NCBI GenBank assembly: GCA_049281195.1
Contig: JBAPRR010000133.1
Span: 1 to 35,410 of the forward strand
Direction of reading: 5' to 3'
Origin: JBAPRR01 sp049281195
Lineage (GTDB): Bacteria; Actinomycetota; Acidimicrobiia; Acidimicrobiales; CAVXTF01
Length of the DNA: 35,410 nt
The position numbers and the translations under genes are program-made. Positions 1 through 6,349 of the stretch are shown here, piece after piece (positions within the stretch are counted from its first letter, which is position 1; each line of letters starts with the position of its first letter). Under the pieces are notes generated by a model. The model saw nothing but the letters and a program-made list of their open reading frames with translations. It was not told where the DNA came from and ran no database searches.

Positions 1-452
1 GCCAGGTACTGCTCCTCTGGTGATTGCGAGGTGACCCGGTGGCTGCCACGCACTTCGCGCAACGAGGCCAGCAGCTTGTCCCTGCTCACCCCGATCAGAT
101 CGGACATGGCGAGCAGCACATGCTCGATCGACAGGTACTCGTCGGACATGTCGGAACGCAGAGCGTCGGCTGCTTCGAACAGGTCGCGGCTCTCGCGCGA
201 CAGGGTCGGTTCGCTGGTGCCGTAGGCCTTGGGGACATTCGCCAAGCGATTGGAGATGCGGGTCGACACCTCGCGGGTGTCCACCCCCGCGCGTGCGAGC
301 AGCGGGACGGCGATGCCTTCGGGCTGAGACAGGACCGCGGAGAGCAGATGCTCAGGCATCACCTCGGCGTGACTCAGAGAGCGCGCCTCGCTGGCGGCTT
401 CATTCACCGCCTGCTGTGTTTTTAGTGTCCAGCGATTGGGGTCAAGAACCAT
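1..452 (-). CDS. clpB: ClpB disaggregase, N-terminal part (cut by window edge)
   Basis: This is the first 150 residues of the hexameric AAA+ disaggregase ClpB, which threads aggregated proteins together with DnaK-DnaJ-GrpE in the cytoplasm. The translation from the ATG at 452 starts MVLDPNRWTLKTQQAV and shows the two N-domain (Clp_N) repeats: EVMPEHLLSAVLSQPEGI and, later, DEYLSIEHVLLAMS. It reaches the stretch REVRGSHRVTSQSPEEQYLA that precedes the first nucleotide-binding domain. A GGAAAAGA stretch lies just before the ATG. The start is 31 nt after the hspR stop, so clpB should be the last gene of the dnaK operon. Both ATPase domains lie outside the window, so intactness cannot be judged. 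The family assignment is firm because of near-consensus N-domain motifs and context. Confidence 0.95.
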   Translation of the reverse strand, partial: MVLDPNRWTLKTQQAVNEAASEARSLSHAEVMPEHLLSAVLSQPEGIAVPLLARAGVDTREVSTRISNRLANVPKAYGTSEPTLSRESRDLFEAADALRSDMSDEYLSIEHVLLAMSDLIGVSRDKLLASLREVRGSHRVTSQSPEEQYL

Positions 453-466
453 TCTTTTCCTCGATT

Positions 467-480
467 ATCAGCGTGCTGAT
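467..480. repeat. Short perfect palindrome between hspR and clpB
   Basis: ATCAGC and GCTGAT arms (6 bp) flank a GT centre, 15 nt before the clpB start and 3 nt after the hspR stop. It does not match the HAIR consensus and has no T-tract, so it is neither an obvious HspR site nor an obvious terminator. It could be a small mRNA hairpin between the two cistrons. Confidence 0.4.
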
Positions 481-483
481 TTC

Positions 484-882
484 TTACCGGCGGGGCTTGC
501 GCGCTCCCCACCCGGGGGCGGGCAGCTGGCGTAGGGGCACGAGATCGCGCCTGTACTGACGGTGGGTGTTGGCGAGTGCTTCGCGCATCTCGTTTCGCAA
601 TTCCTCTACTTCGCCCTGAAGGCGTTCCACCTCGGACTCGAGCATCAACACCCGGCGTACGCCCTCGAGATTCAGCCCCTCCGCGGTCAGATCCTGAATG
701 TGGCGCAGACGCGCCAGGTCGCGTTCGGAGTAACGGCGCGAGCCGCCCCCGGTGCGCAGCGGATCAACGAGTCCACGCCTCTCGTAGACGCGGAGAGTCT
801 GAGGGTGGACACCCGCAAGCTCCGCCGCGACGGAAATGACGTAGACGGCTCTATTGGTCGGGTCTCCATCAAACTTTTTCAT
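484..882 (-). CDS. hspR: HspR, MerR-family heat-shock repressor
   Basis: HspR represses the dnaK operon by binding HAIR boxes, with DnaK acting as co-repressor in actinobacteria studied so far. The protein has an N-terminal MerR winged helix-turn-helix (VYVISVAAELAGVHPQTLRVYERRGL, residues about 14-40, followed by GGSRRYSERDLARLRHI). A coiled-coil segment rich in Glu, Leu and Arg follows, then a basic tail ending ARKPRR. I prefer the ATG at 882 (132 aa), because an AGAGG sits 9 nt upstream. The ATG at 888 and the TTG at 891 would leave only 0-3 nt to that site. The gene lies between dnaJ and clpB, as in Streptomyces and Mycobacterium dnaK operons, so it is probably autoregulated through the operator at 4892-4912. 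Confidence 0.93.
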   Translation of the reverse strand: MKKFDGDPTNRAVYVISVAAELAGVHPQTLRVYERRGLVDPLRTGGGSRRYSERDLARLRHIQDLTAEGLNLEGVRRVLMLESEVERLQGEVEELRNEMREALANTHRQYRRDLVPLRQLPAPGWGARKPRR

Positions 883-913
883 CTTCATCAACCTCTAATT
901 CAGACCTATTTAC

Positions 914-2059
914 TCAAACTCCGAGAAACGAGCGCGGGCTGTCCTCGTCGGACGCGGCCGCCAACTGCTCCACCGCGGCGCGCTGCTCGTCAGTCAACTT
1001 CTCCGGTACGGAGACCACGACGGTCACGAGCAGGTCACCCGCGGCGCCGCGCTTTCCTGCGGGCACTCCCCGCCCTTTCACCCTGAATGTCTTTCCACTG
1101 GGCGTGCCGGCGGGAATCTTCAAGGTCACCGGATCGTCGAGTGTGGGCACCTTCACCGTCGAGCCCAGCACGGCCTCAGGGAACGTGACGGGGACCTCGA
1201 GCGTGAGGTTCCTGCCGCGTCTACCGAACAGCGAATGGTTCTCGACCGCCACATCCACATACAGATCGCCGGCGGGACCGTTGTTACGTCCGGCCTCCCC
1301 GCGGCCTTTGACGCGAATCGTCTGACCGTCCTCGACGCCGGGCGGGATCCTGACCTTCACCTCGCGACCACGCTTGGTCACCCCGGTGCCATGGCAAGTG
1401 GGGCACGGCTTGTCGATCGTCGTGCCTCGACCACCGCACTGCGGGCACACGCGGCTCAGGCTGAACAATCCCTGGTTCTCGTCGAGCACTCCCCGCCCGT
1501 GGCACCGGGTGCAGGTGACCGGGGAGCTTCCCGGAGCCGCGCCTGATCCCTTACAGGTCTCGCATCGTGCTTCACCGTCGACATGCACGGCCGTGGTGAC
1601 CCCGCGGATCGCATCTTCGAATGAGAGATGCAGGCGCGCGTGCACGTCTTGACCGCGCTGCGGACCGCCGGTCTGGTTCCGCTGCCGGCGCGAACGCCCG
1701 AAACCTCCGAGCCCGCCGAGCAGGTCGCCCAGATCGCCGAGGTCGTCGAGGCGGAACGTGGCGTTCTGCCCCTGCCCACCGCCGAAACCGCCGCCTCCCC
1801 CGAAACCTCCGGGGAACTGACCGGCCATCGGACCGAGCTTTCTGACCTCGTCGTACTCCTTGCGCTTGTCCGGATCGCCGACGACGTCATAAGCGGCCGA
1901 GATCTCCTTGAACTTGTCCTCGGATCCCGGGTTGGTGTCCGGGTGGTACTGCTTGGCGAGCTTTCTGTAGGCGCGCGTGAGCTCCTTCTCTGTGGCCGTC
2001 TCTGACACACCGAGAACCGAGTAGTAGTCCTTTTCGAACCATTCACGCTGCGGGGCCAC
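914..2059 (-). CDS. dnaJ: DnaJ (Hsp40) co-chaperone
   Basis: DnaJ stimulates DnaK ATPase activity and delivers unfolded clients. The 381-aa type I protein has a J domain at about residues 11-75 with the HPD tripeptide at 39-41. A Gly/Phe-rich linker follows at 76-125, then four zinc-binding CxxCxGxG motifs starting at C166, C183, C205 and C219, and two C-terminal beta domains. Length and motif order are normal. The start is GTG at 2059, preceded by GGAAGGAA at a good distance. DnaJ follows grpE after 49 nt and precedes hspR by about 31 nt, as expected for one heat-shock transcript. The N-terminal run MAPQREWFEKDYYSVLG resembles the actinobacterial DnaJ1 type encoded in the dnaK operon rather than the second, unlinked DnaJ2. 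Confidence 0.96.
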   Translation of the reverse strand: MAPQREWFEKDYYSVLGVSETATEKELTRAYRKLAKQYHPDTNPGSEDKFKEISAAYDVVGDPDKRKEYDEVRKLGPMAGQFPGGFGGGGGFGGGQGQNATFRLDDLGDLGDLLGGLGGFGRSRRQRNQTGGPQRGQDVHARLHLSFEDAIRGVTTAVHVDGEARCETCKGSGAAPGSSPVTCTRCHGRGVLDENQGLFSLSRVCPQCGGRGTTIDKPCPTCHGTGVTKRGREVKVRIPPGVEDGQTIRVKGRGEAGRNNGPAGDLYVDVAVENHSLFGRRGRNLTLEVPVTFPEAVLGSTVKVPTLDDPVTLKIPAGTPSGKTFRVKGRGVPAGKRGAAGDLLVTVVVSVPEKLTDEQRAAVEQLAAASDEDSPRSFLGV

Positions 2060-2079
2060 TTAATTCCTTCCGTTCTTCT

Positions 2080-2125
2080 CTCACCCGCGAATCATCAACC
2101 GCGAACTATCAACCGCGAACTCTGA
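2080..2125. repeat. Three near-identical 14-bp copies at the 3' end of grpE
   Basis: On the plus strand the unit ACCGCGAACTATCA recurs about three times with small changes, spanning the last codons of grpE and the spacer to dnaJ. Read on the coding strand, each copy supplies GTTCGCGGTTGA or a variant, so the grpE stop codon is repeated in register with the copies. It looks like slippage-type tandem duplication; no function is implied. Confidence 0.6.
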
Positions 2126-2897
2126 CCATGGCCGGACGGATGACCCGGCCCTTCCACACGTAACCCGGACGGAACACGGCGTCCACCGTGGGACCGGCAT
2201 GGGAGCCACCTGCGTCAGATGTCTCAGACACATCGGGCCCGTCGCCGACGATCTCACCCTCGGCGATGTCCGACTCAGAACCAGCACCGTCAGCCGACAC
2301 ATTGCCGGCCGACACATTGCCGGCCGACACGTGATCGGCAGCTACATGATCGGCAGCTACATGATCGACCGCCTCGTGCGACGAAGGATCGAACGGAACA
2401 CCTTCTGCGACGATCCGCTCCAGACCTTCTTTCTGCAGTGCGCTCTCGAATAGCGAAGCGGCCTGCAGAAGAGCCTTGGTCTCCGGCGATGCGTCCGAGT
2501 CGCTCAGATGCGCACGGGCCATCCCGAACGCATCGAGAGCGGGAAGAAGCGCTTCGACCAGACGCTCGTTGGCGCGGTCACGCAATTCCTGTGACTGGCG
2601 CTCCACGCGCTTTTTGTAATTCTCGAAGTCGGCCTGAAGGTGCCGGAGCGTGTCGAGGACCTCGTCACGCTCCTTGGCCAGTCTGACGATCTCTTCAGGA
2701 CCGTCCTCTCCGACGGTCAGGTCGGGGGACAATCCCTCGAAGACGTTCGGGATACCGGCTCCGGTTGCCCCGTGTTCCGGAGCGAGGGCCTCACCCTCGC
2801 CCCGGTCACGATTACCGGAGTTCGCGCCGGACCCGGAACCGCCGGCACTACCCAGCGCGTCGTCTTGGTGACGCGATCCATTGGAAGGCATGCTCAC
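2109..2897 (-). CDS. grpE: GrpE nucleotide exchange factor with tandem-repeat insert
   Basis: GrpE releases ADP from DnaK. The 262-aa protein has a disordered Gly/Ser/Asp/Glu-rich N-terminus (1-65). The long dimerising helix follows at about 66-115, including LQADFENYKKRVERQ, then a four-helix segment and the beta domain. The beta domain begins with FDPSSHEAV (169-177) and ends with FRPGYVWKGRVIRPAMVRV (242-260). Between these two conserved halves lie about 64 residues instead of the usual 20 or so. They include five tandem 5-residue units of the DHVAA/GNVSA type (178-202), then an acidic Gly/Ser linker. GTG at 2897 overlaps the dnaK stop (GTGA); ATG at 2891 is an equally possible start. The family call is secure, and the insert is the unusual part. 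Confidence 0.93.
   Translation of the reverse strand: MSMPSNGSRHQDDALGSAGGSGSGANSGNRDRGEGEALAPEHGATGAGIPNVFEGLSPDLTVGEDGPEEIVRLAKERDEVLDTLRHLQADFENYKKRVERQSQELRDRANERLVEALLPALDAFGMARAHLSDSDASPETKALLQAASLFESALQKEGLERIVAEGVPFDPSSHEAVDHVAADHVAADHVSAGNVSAGNVSADGAGSESDIAEGEIVGDGPDVSETSDAGGSHAGPTVDAVFRPGYVWKGRVIRPAMVRVRG
2292..2366 (-). repeat. 15-bp tandem repeats inside grpE
   Basis: Five consecutive 15-bp units in two subtypes encode DHVAA-DHVAA-DHVSA-GNVSA-GNVSA. Copies within a subtype are almost identical in DNA (for example ATTGCCGGCCGACAC twice and ATGATCGGCAGCTAC twice), which suggests recent expansion in frame. The units sit in a surface loop region of the GrpE beta domain. Confidence 0.85.
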
Positions 2898-4747
2898 GCA
2901 CCCGGCTCGTCCACGATCTCGGCGTCCACGACCTCGTCATCGGAGGACGTGTCAGCGTCATCGTTCGAAGGGCCGTTGGAGCCGCCCCCGCCCGCCGCGG
3001 CCGACGATGCGGTCGCCTGGGCGTACAGCCTCTCCGAGAAGCTGTGGCTCGCCGACATCAACGCTTCGGTCGCAGTCTTGATGTGCTCCACGTCGGTGCC
3101 ACCGAGGGCCTCTTTCAAGCTGGCCAGGGCCTGCTCGACCTTCTCCTTCTCGTCACCCTCGAACTTGTCGCCCTGATCACGCAGGAGCCGTTCGGTCTGG
3201 TACACGAGAGTGTCGGACTGGTTGCGGACGTCGGCCTCCTCGCGGCGACGACGGTCGTCGTCTGCATGCGACTCGGCGTCGCGGACCATCCGGTTGATCT
3301 CGTCCTTAGCGAGAGAGGACTGACCGGTGATGGTCATCGACTGCTCCTTGGAGGTCGCCAGGTCCTTGGCCGACACGTGCACGATGCCGTTGGCGTCGAT
3401 GTCGAAAGCGACCTCGATCTGCGGCACGCCGCGCGGTGCGGGCGGAAGGTCGACCAGCTGGAACTTGCCGAGCGTCTTGTTGTACATCGCCATCTCGCGC
3501 TCGCCCTGGAGCACGTGCACCTCGACAGAGGGCTGGTTGTCCTCTGCGGTGGTGAACACCTCGGAGCGTTTGGTGGGGATGGTGGTGTTGCGCTCGATAA
3601 GCCTGTGCATCACGCCACCCTTGGTCTCGATACCGAGGGAGAGAGGAGTGACGTCCAACAACAGGATGTCCTTCACCTCACCCTTGAGCACGCCGGCCTG
3701 GACGGCAGCACCGACGGCGACCACCTCGTCAGGGTTGACACCCTTGTGGGGCTCCTTGCCTGTCAGGTTCTGCACCAGGTCCTGGATCGCCGGCATACGC
3801 GTCGACCCACCGACCAGAATCACGTGGTCGACCTGTGACTTATCCAGCCCAGCGTCACGGATGGCCTGCTCGAACGGCCCTTTGCAGGCGTCCGTCAGAT
3901 CCTGGGTGAGCTCATTGAATTTGGCGCGAGTCAATTTCTCGTCCAGGTGCTTCGGACCATCGGAAGTGGCCGTGATGAACGGGAGGTTGATCTGCGTCTC
4001 CTGAACGGAGGACAGCTCGATCTTCGCCTTCTCCGATGCTTCCTTCAGGCGCTGCAGTGCCATCTTGTCGTTCGAAAGATCGACACCCTCTTTGTCCTTG
4101 AAGGTCTTGACCAACCAGTCGATGACACGCTGGTCCCAGTCATCGCCACCGAGATGTGTGTTTCCCGATGTCGACTTCACCTCGAACACGCCGTCGCCGA
4201 TCTCGAGGACCGACACGTCGAACGTTCCTCCACCGAGGTCGAAGACCAGAACCGTCTGATCTGCAGACTCTTTGTCGAGGCCGTATGCGAGCGCGGCCGC
4301 GGTGGGCTCGTTGATGATCCGCAGGACCTCGAGGCCCGCGATCTTCCCTGCTTCCTGTGTCGCGGTGCGCTGCGCGTCGTCGAAGTAAGCAGGCACCGTG
4401 ATGACGGCCTGGTTGACCGTGTCACCCAGGTAGCTTTCGGCGTCGCGCTTCAGCTTCTGCAAGATGCGCGCTGATATTTCCTGCGGTGTGTACTTCTTCC
4501 CGTCGATGTCGATCGTCCACGAAGTGCCCATGTGGCGCTTCACGGAGCGGATCGTGCGATCGGGGTTGGTGATGGCCTGCCTTTTGGCGACCTCCCCCAC
4601 CAGGACTTCGCCCGACTTCGAGAATCCGACCACGGACGGTGTCGTCCGGTTCCCCTCGGCGTTGGGTATGACCACGGGCTCGCCGGCCTCGAGCACACTC
4701 ACCACCGAGTTCGTCGTTCCCAAGTCGATTCCGACTGCCTTGGGCAT
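2894..4747 (-). CDS. dnaK: DnaK (Hsp70) chaperone
   Basis: DnaK is the central ATP-dependent chaperone and, in actinobacteria, the co-repressor of HspR. The 617-aa protein opens with KAVGIDLGTTNSVVSVLE (phosphate 1 loop) and contains VLVFDLGGGTFDVSVLEIGDG (phosphate 2). It also has HVILVGGSTRMPAIQDLV (adenosine loop), the linker DILLLDVTPLSLGIET, a substrate-binding beta domain, a helical lid and an acidic tail ending EIVDEPGA. Length is typical. The ATG at 4747 has a strong GGAGG about 6 nt upstream. It is the first gene of the operon and its stop overlaps or abuts the grpE start. Transcription probably begins near the HAIR box about 145 nt upstream of the start codon. Confidence 0.98.
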   Translation of the reverse strand: MPKAVGIDLGTTNSVVSVLEAGEPVVIPNAEGNRTTPSVVGFSKSGEVLVGEVAKRQAITNPDRTIRSVKRHMGTSWTIDIDGKKYTPQEISARILQKLKRDAESYLGDTVNQAVITVPAYFDDAQRTATQEAGKIAGLEVLRIINEPTAAALAYGLDKESADQTVLVFDLGGGTFDVSVLEIGDGVFEVKSTSGNTHLGGDDWDQRVIDWLVKTFKDKEGVDLSNDKMALQRLKEASEKAKIELSSVQETQINLPFITATSDGPKHLDEKLTRAKFNELTQDLTDACKGPFEQAIRDAGLDKSQVDHVILVGGSTRMPAIQDLVQNLTGKEPHKGVNPDEVVAVGAAVQAGVLKGEVKDILLLDVTPLSLGIETKGGVMHRLIERNTTIPTKRSEVFTTAEDNQPSVEVHVLQGEREMAMYNKTLGKFQLVDLPPAPRGVPQIEVAFDIDANGIVHVSAKDLATSKEQSMTITGQSSLAKDEINRMVRDAESHADDDRRRREEADVRNQSDTLVYQTERLLRDQGDKFEGDEKEKVEQALASLKEALGGTDVEHIKTATEALMSASHSFSERLYAQATASSAAAGGGGSNGPSNDDADTSSDDEVVDAEIVDEPGA

Positions 4748-4880
4748 TTCTCCTCCGTTCTCCTCTGTTGGTATTGCTGTAGTTCTCTAGTTCCCTGCTT
4801 GCTTGGTTCTTTGCTGGGAAGGCACTCACGCGCCCGCCTGTTTCGATCCTAAGGCGGCTGTCCCGCCTCTGACTCAATCA

Positions 4881-4911
4881 AGACTAGCAAACTTGAGTGT
4901 CTGTATATCAA
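4881..4911 (-). promoter_or_regulatory. Possible dnaK promoter overlapping the HAIR box
   Basis: Reading left, TTGATA (4911-4906) could be a -35 element and TAGTCT (4886-4881) a -10 element. The 19-nt spacing is long, so this is tentative. The overlap with the HspR box would place repressor across the -35/spacer region. Confidence 0.35.
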
Positions 4912-4912
4912 G
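4892..4912 (-). promoter_or_regulatory. HAIR box (HspR operator)
   Basis: On the minus strand the site reads CTTGATA-N7-ACTCAAG. The known HspR-associated inverted repeat is CTTGAGT-N7-ACTCAAG, so the right half matches 7/7, the left half 5/7, and the spacing is exact. Extra half-site-like sequences (ACTCAA at 4872-4877) lie alongside. Its position upstream of dnaK in an operon that encodes HspR makes it a probable autoregulatory operator. Confidence 0.85.
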
Positions 4913-5107
4913 TCTGTTGCGCCCTTTATTCCCCTTCTGGGGGAAATCGGGGGATCTCCCGGATGGACAGGGCGGCAGCGGGCGCGGAAAGGACCTGCTC
5001 AGGGCCTAGACAGGCTCAGGAGGGCCGGATGACGAGGGTCGGAGGACCCGGCTACTCCTCCATCTTTGGCTTCGTCAAGCGTTGCCGGGATCGGTACGCT
5101 CGGGATC

Positions 5108-5851
5108 GTGCCCGACCTGGTCCTCGTCCGTCACGGACAGTCCGAATGGAACGAGCTGAACCTCTTCACCGGCTGGGTGGACGTCGGTCTCACCGACCGG
5201 GGCCGAGCAGAGGCCGCCGAAGCCGGCCGGTTGCTGAAAGAGGTCGGTGATCTGGACCTGTGGGTGCTGCACACGTCGGTGTTGAAGCGGGCCATCCAGA
5301 CCGCCAACCTGCTGCTCCAGGAGCTCGATCGCGAGTGGCTACCGGTCCGGCGGCACTGGAGGCTCAACGAGCGTCACTACGGGGCTCTCCAGGGGCTGGA
5401 CAAGAAAGAGACTGCAGCGAAGTTCGGGGCGGATCAGGTGAAGGTGTGGCGCCGGAGCTACGACACGCCTCCCCCGCCCCTCGATGAGTCGAGCGACATG
5501 AACCCGGCGCGCGATCCCCGCTACCGCGACGTGCCCGCGGAAGAGCTTCCCTTGAGCGAATGCCTGGCTGATGTGGTGGAGCGGATGGTGCCGTATTGGG
5601 CCGACGCCATCGCAATGGATCTGAAGACGGTCGGTGGTGTTCTGGTGGTGGCGCACGGCAACTCGATCCGGGCGTTGCGGAAGCACCTTCAGAACATCTC
5701 GGATTCAGACATCGTCGACCTCGAGATCCCGACCGGAGTGCCCCAGTGGTTCAGGCTGAACGACGACCTTTCCGTGGCGGAGTACCGCGAGCTCGGGGAT
5801 CCCGAAGCGATCGCCGCCGCTGCTGAGGCGGTAAGGCGTCAAGCGGGCTGA
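5108..5851 (+). CDS. gpmA: 2,3-bisphosphoglycerate-dependent phosphoglycerate mutase
   Basis: GpmA interconverts 3- and 2-phosphoglycerate in glycolysis and gluconeogenesis. From GTG 5108 the protein is 247 aa, the normal family length. It starts MPDLVLVRHGQSEWN, carrying the phosphorylated His9 in the RHG motif. It continues with NLFTGWVDVGLTDRG, LNERHYGALQGLDK (Glu88) and VVAHGNSIRAL (second catalytic His183). An in-frame TTG at 5066 would add 14 residues with no family counterpart, so GTG 5108 is preferred. No strong ribosome-binding site precedes it, so initiation may be weak or leaderless. It is transcribed away from dnaK and followed by a strong hairpin. The long internal segment after LDKKET identifies the dPGM type rather than a general histidine phosphatase. 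Confidence 0.95.
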   Translation: MPDLVLVRHGQSEWNELNLFTGWVDVGLTDRGRAEAAEAGRLLKEVGDLDLWVLHTSVLKRAIQTANLLLQELDREWLPVRRHWRLNERHYGALQGLDKKETAAKFGADQVKVWRRSYDTPPPPLDESSDMNPARDPRYRDVPAEELPLSECLADVVERMVPYWADAIAMDLKTVGGVLVVAHGNSIRALRKHLQNISDSDIVDLEIPTGVPQWFRLNDDLSVAEYRELGDPEAIAAAAEAVRRQAG

Positions 5852-5861
5852 GTCGAGACGC

Positions 5862-5895
5862 GGTAACGGCCGCCCCCGAAAGGGCGACCGTTACC
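5862..5895. terminator. Bidirectional hairpin between gpmA and glnK
   Basis: GGTAACGG (5862-5869) pairs with CCGTTACC (5888-5895), and an inner GCCC/GGGC extends the stem around a CCGAAA loop. The site lies 10 nt after the gpmA stop and downstream of the convergent glnK gene, so it can end transcripts from both sides. There is no long T-tract, as is common in high-GC actinobacteria. Confidence 0.8.
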
Positions 5896-5980
5896 AGTGC
5901 ACAGCAGACTCGTCTTTCCCGGAGTGCGGTGCGGACGCGTATCTCGGGGTGACGCCCAGGAGCGGGGCGCCGCCCGGAGA

Positions 5981-6319
5981 TCAGAGTGCGTCCGACCCGC
6001 GCTCTCCGGTTCGAACCCGGACGACCGTGTCGAGAGGGACGACCCAGACCTTCCCGTCGCCGATCTTTCCGGTTTTAGCGGAATTCACGATTGCATTCAC
6101 AACCTCGTCGGTCTGCGAGTCTTCGACGATGACCTCGACCTTCAGCTTCGGGACGAAGTCGACCTCGTACTCGGCACCTCGATAGACCTCCGTGTGGCCG
6201 CGTTGGCGGCCGTAGCCCTGGGATTCGCTCAGCGTCATGCCTTGCACACCGAGCCCCTTCAAGGCCTCCTTCACATCGTCGAGCTTGAAGGGCTTCAGGA
6301 CGGCGACGATCAATTTCAT
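5981..6319 (-). CDS. glnK: PII nitrogen regulatory protein GlnK
   Basis: PII trimers sense ATP/ADP and 2-oxoglutarate and plug the AmtB channel when nitrogen is plentiful. The 112-aa sequence MKLIVAVLKPFKLDDVKEAL is a typical PII N-terminus. The T-loop carries Tyr51 in RGAEYEVDFVPK, the residue uridylylated in proteobacteria and adenylylated in several actinobacteria. The C-terminal signature TGKIGDGKVWVVPL is present. The start is ATG 6319 with a GAGGA-type site upstream. The gene follows amtB by 30 nt on the same strand, the classical amtB-glnK pair. No glnD is found downstream; a terminator and gpmA come next, so the modifying enzyme, if present, is elsewhere. Confidence 0.96.
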   Translation of the reverse strand: MKLIVAVLKPFKLDDVKEALKGLGVQGMTLSESQGYGRQRGHTEVYRGAEYEVDFVPKLKVEVIVEDSQTDEVVNAIVNSAKTGKIGDGKVWVVPLDTVVRVRTGERGSDAL

Positions 6320-6349
6320 GATTGATTTCCTCCTCTCGTCCTGATTTCC

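Larger units (their letters stand above)
4748..5107. other. Divergent control region between dnaK and gpmA
   Basis: This 360-bp stretch holds no convincing gene. On the dnaK side it contains the HAIR operator (4892-4912) and a promoter-like arrangement reading left. On the gpmA side it is GC-rich with two small hairpins: TTCCCC (4929-4934) pairing with GGGGAA (4940-4945), and a GGG/CCC stem around 4949-4962. Short open frames here have no recognisable protein character. Confidence 0.6.

Noticed and set aside
2292..2366. CRISPR-like array from the repeats in grpE
   Set aside because: Units are contiguous 15-mers in frame inside a coding gene, with no spacers and no cas genes.
2765..3838. 357-codon plus-strand frame opposite dnaK/grpE
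   Set aside because: It is the mirror of well-conserved dnaK codons in a high-GC genome; composition is Arg/His/Val-rich shadow type.
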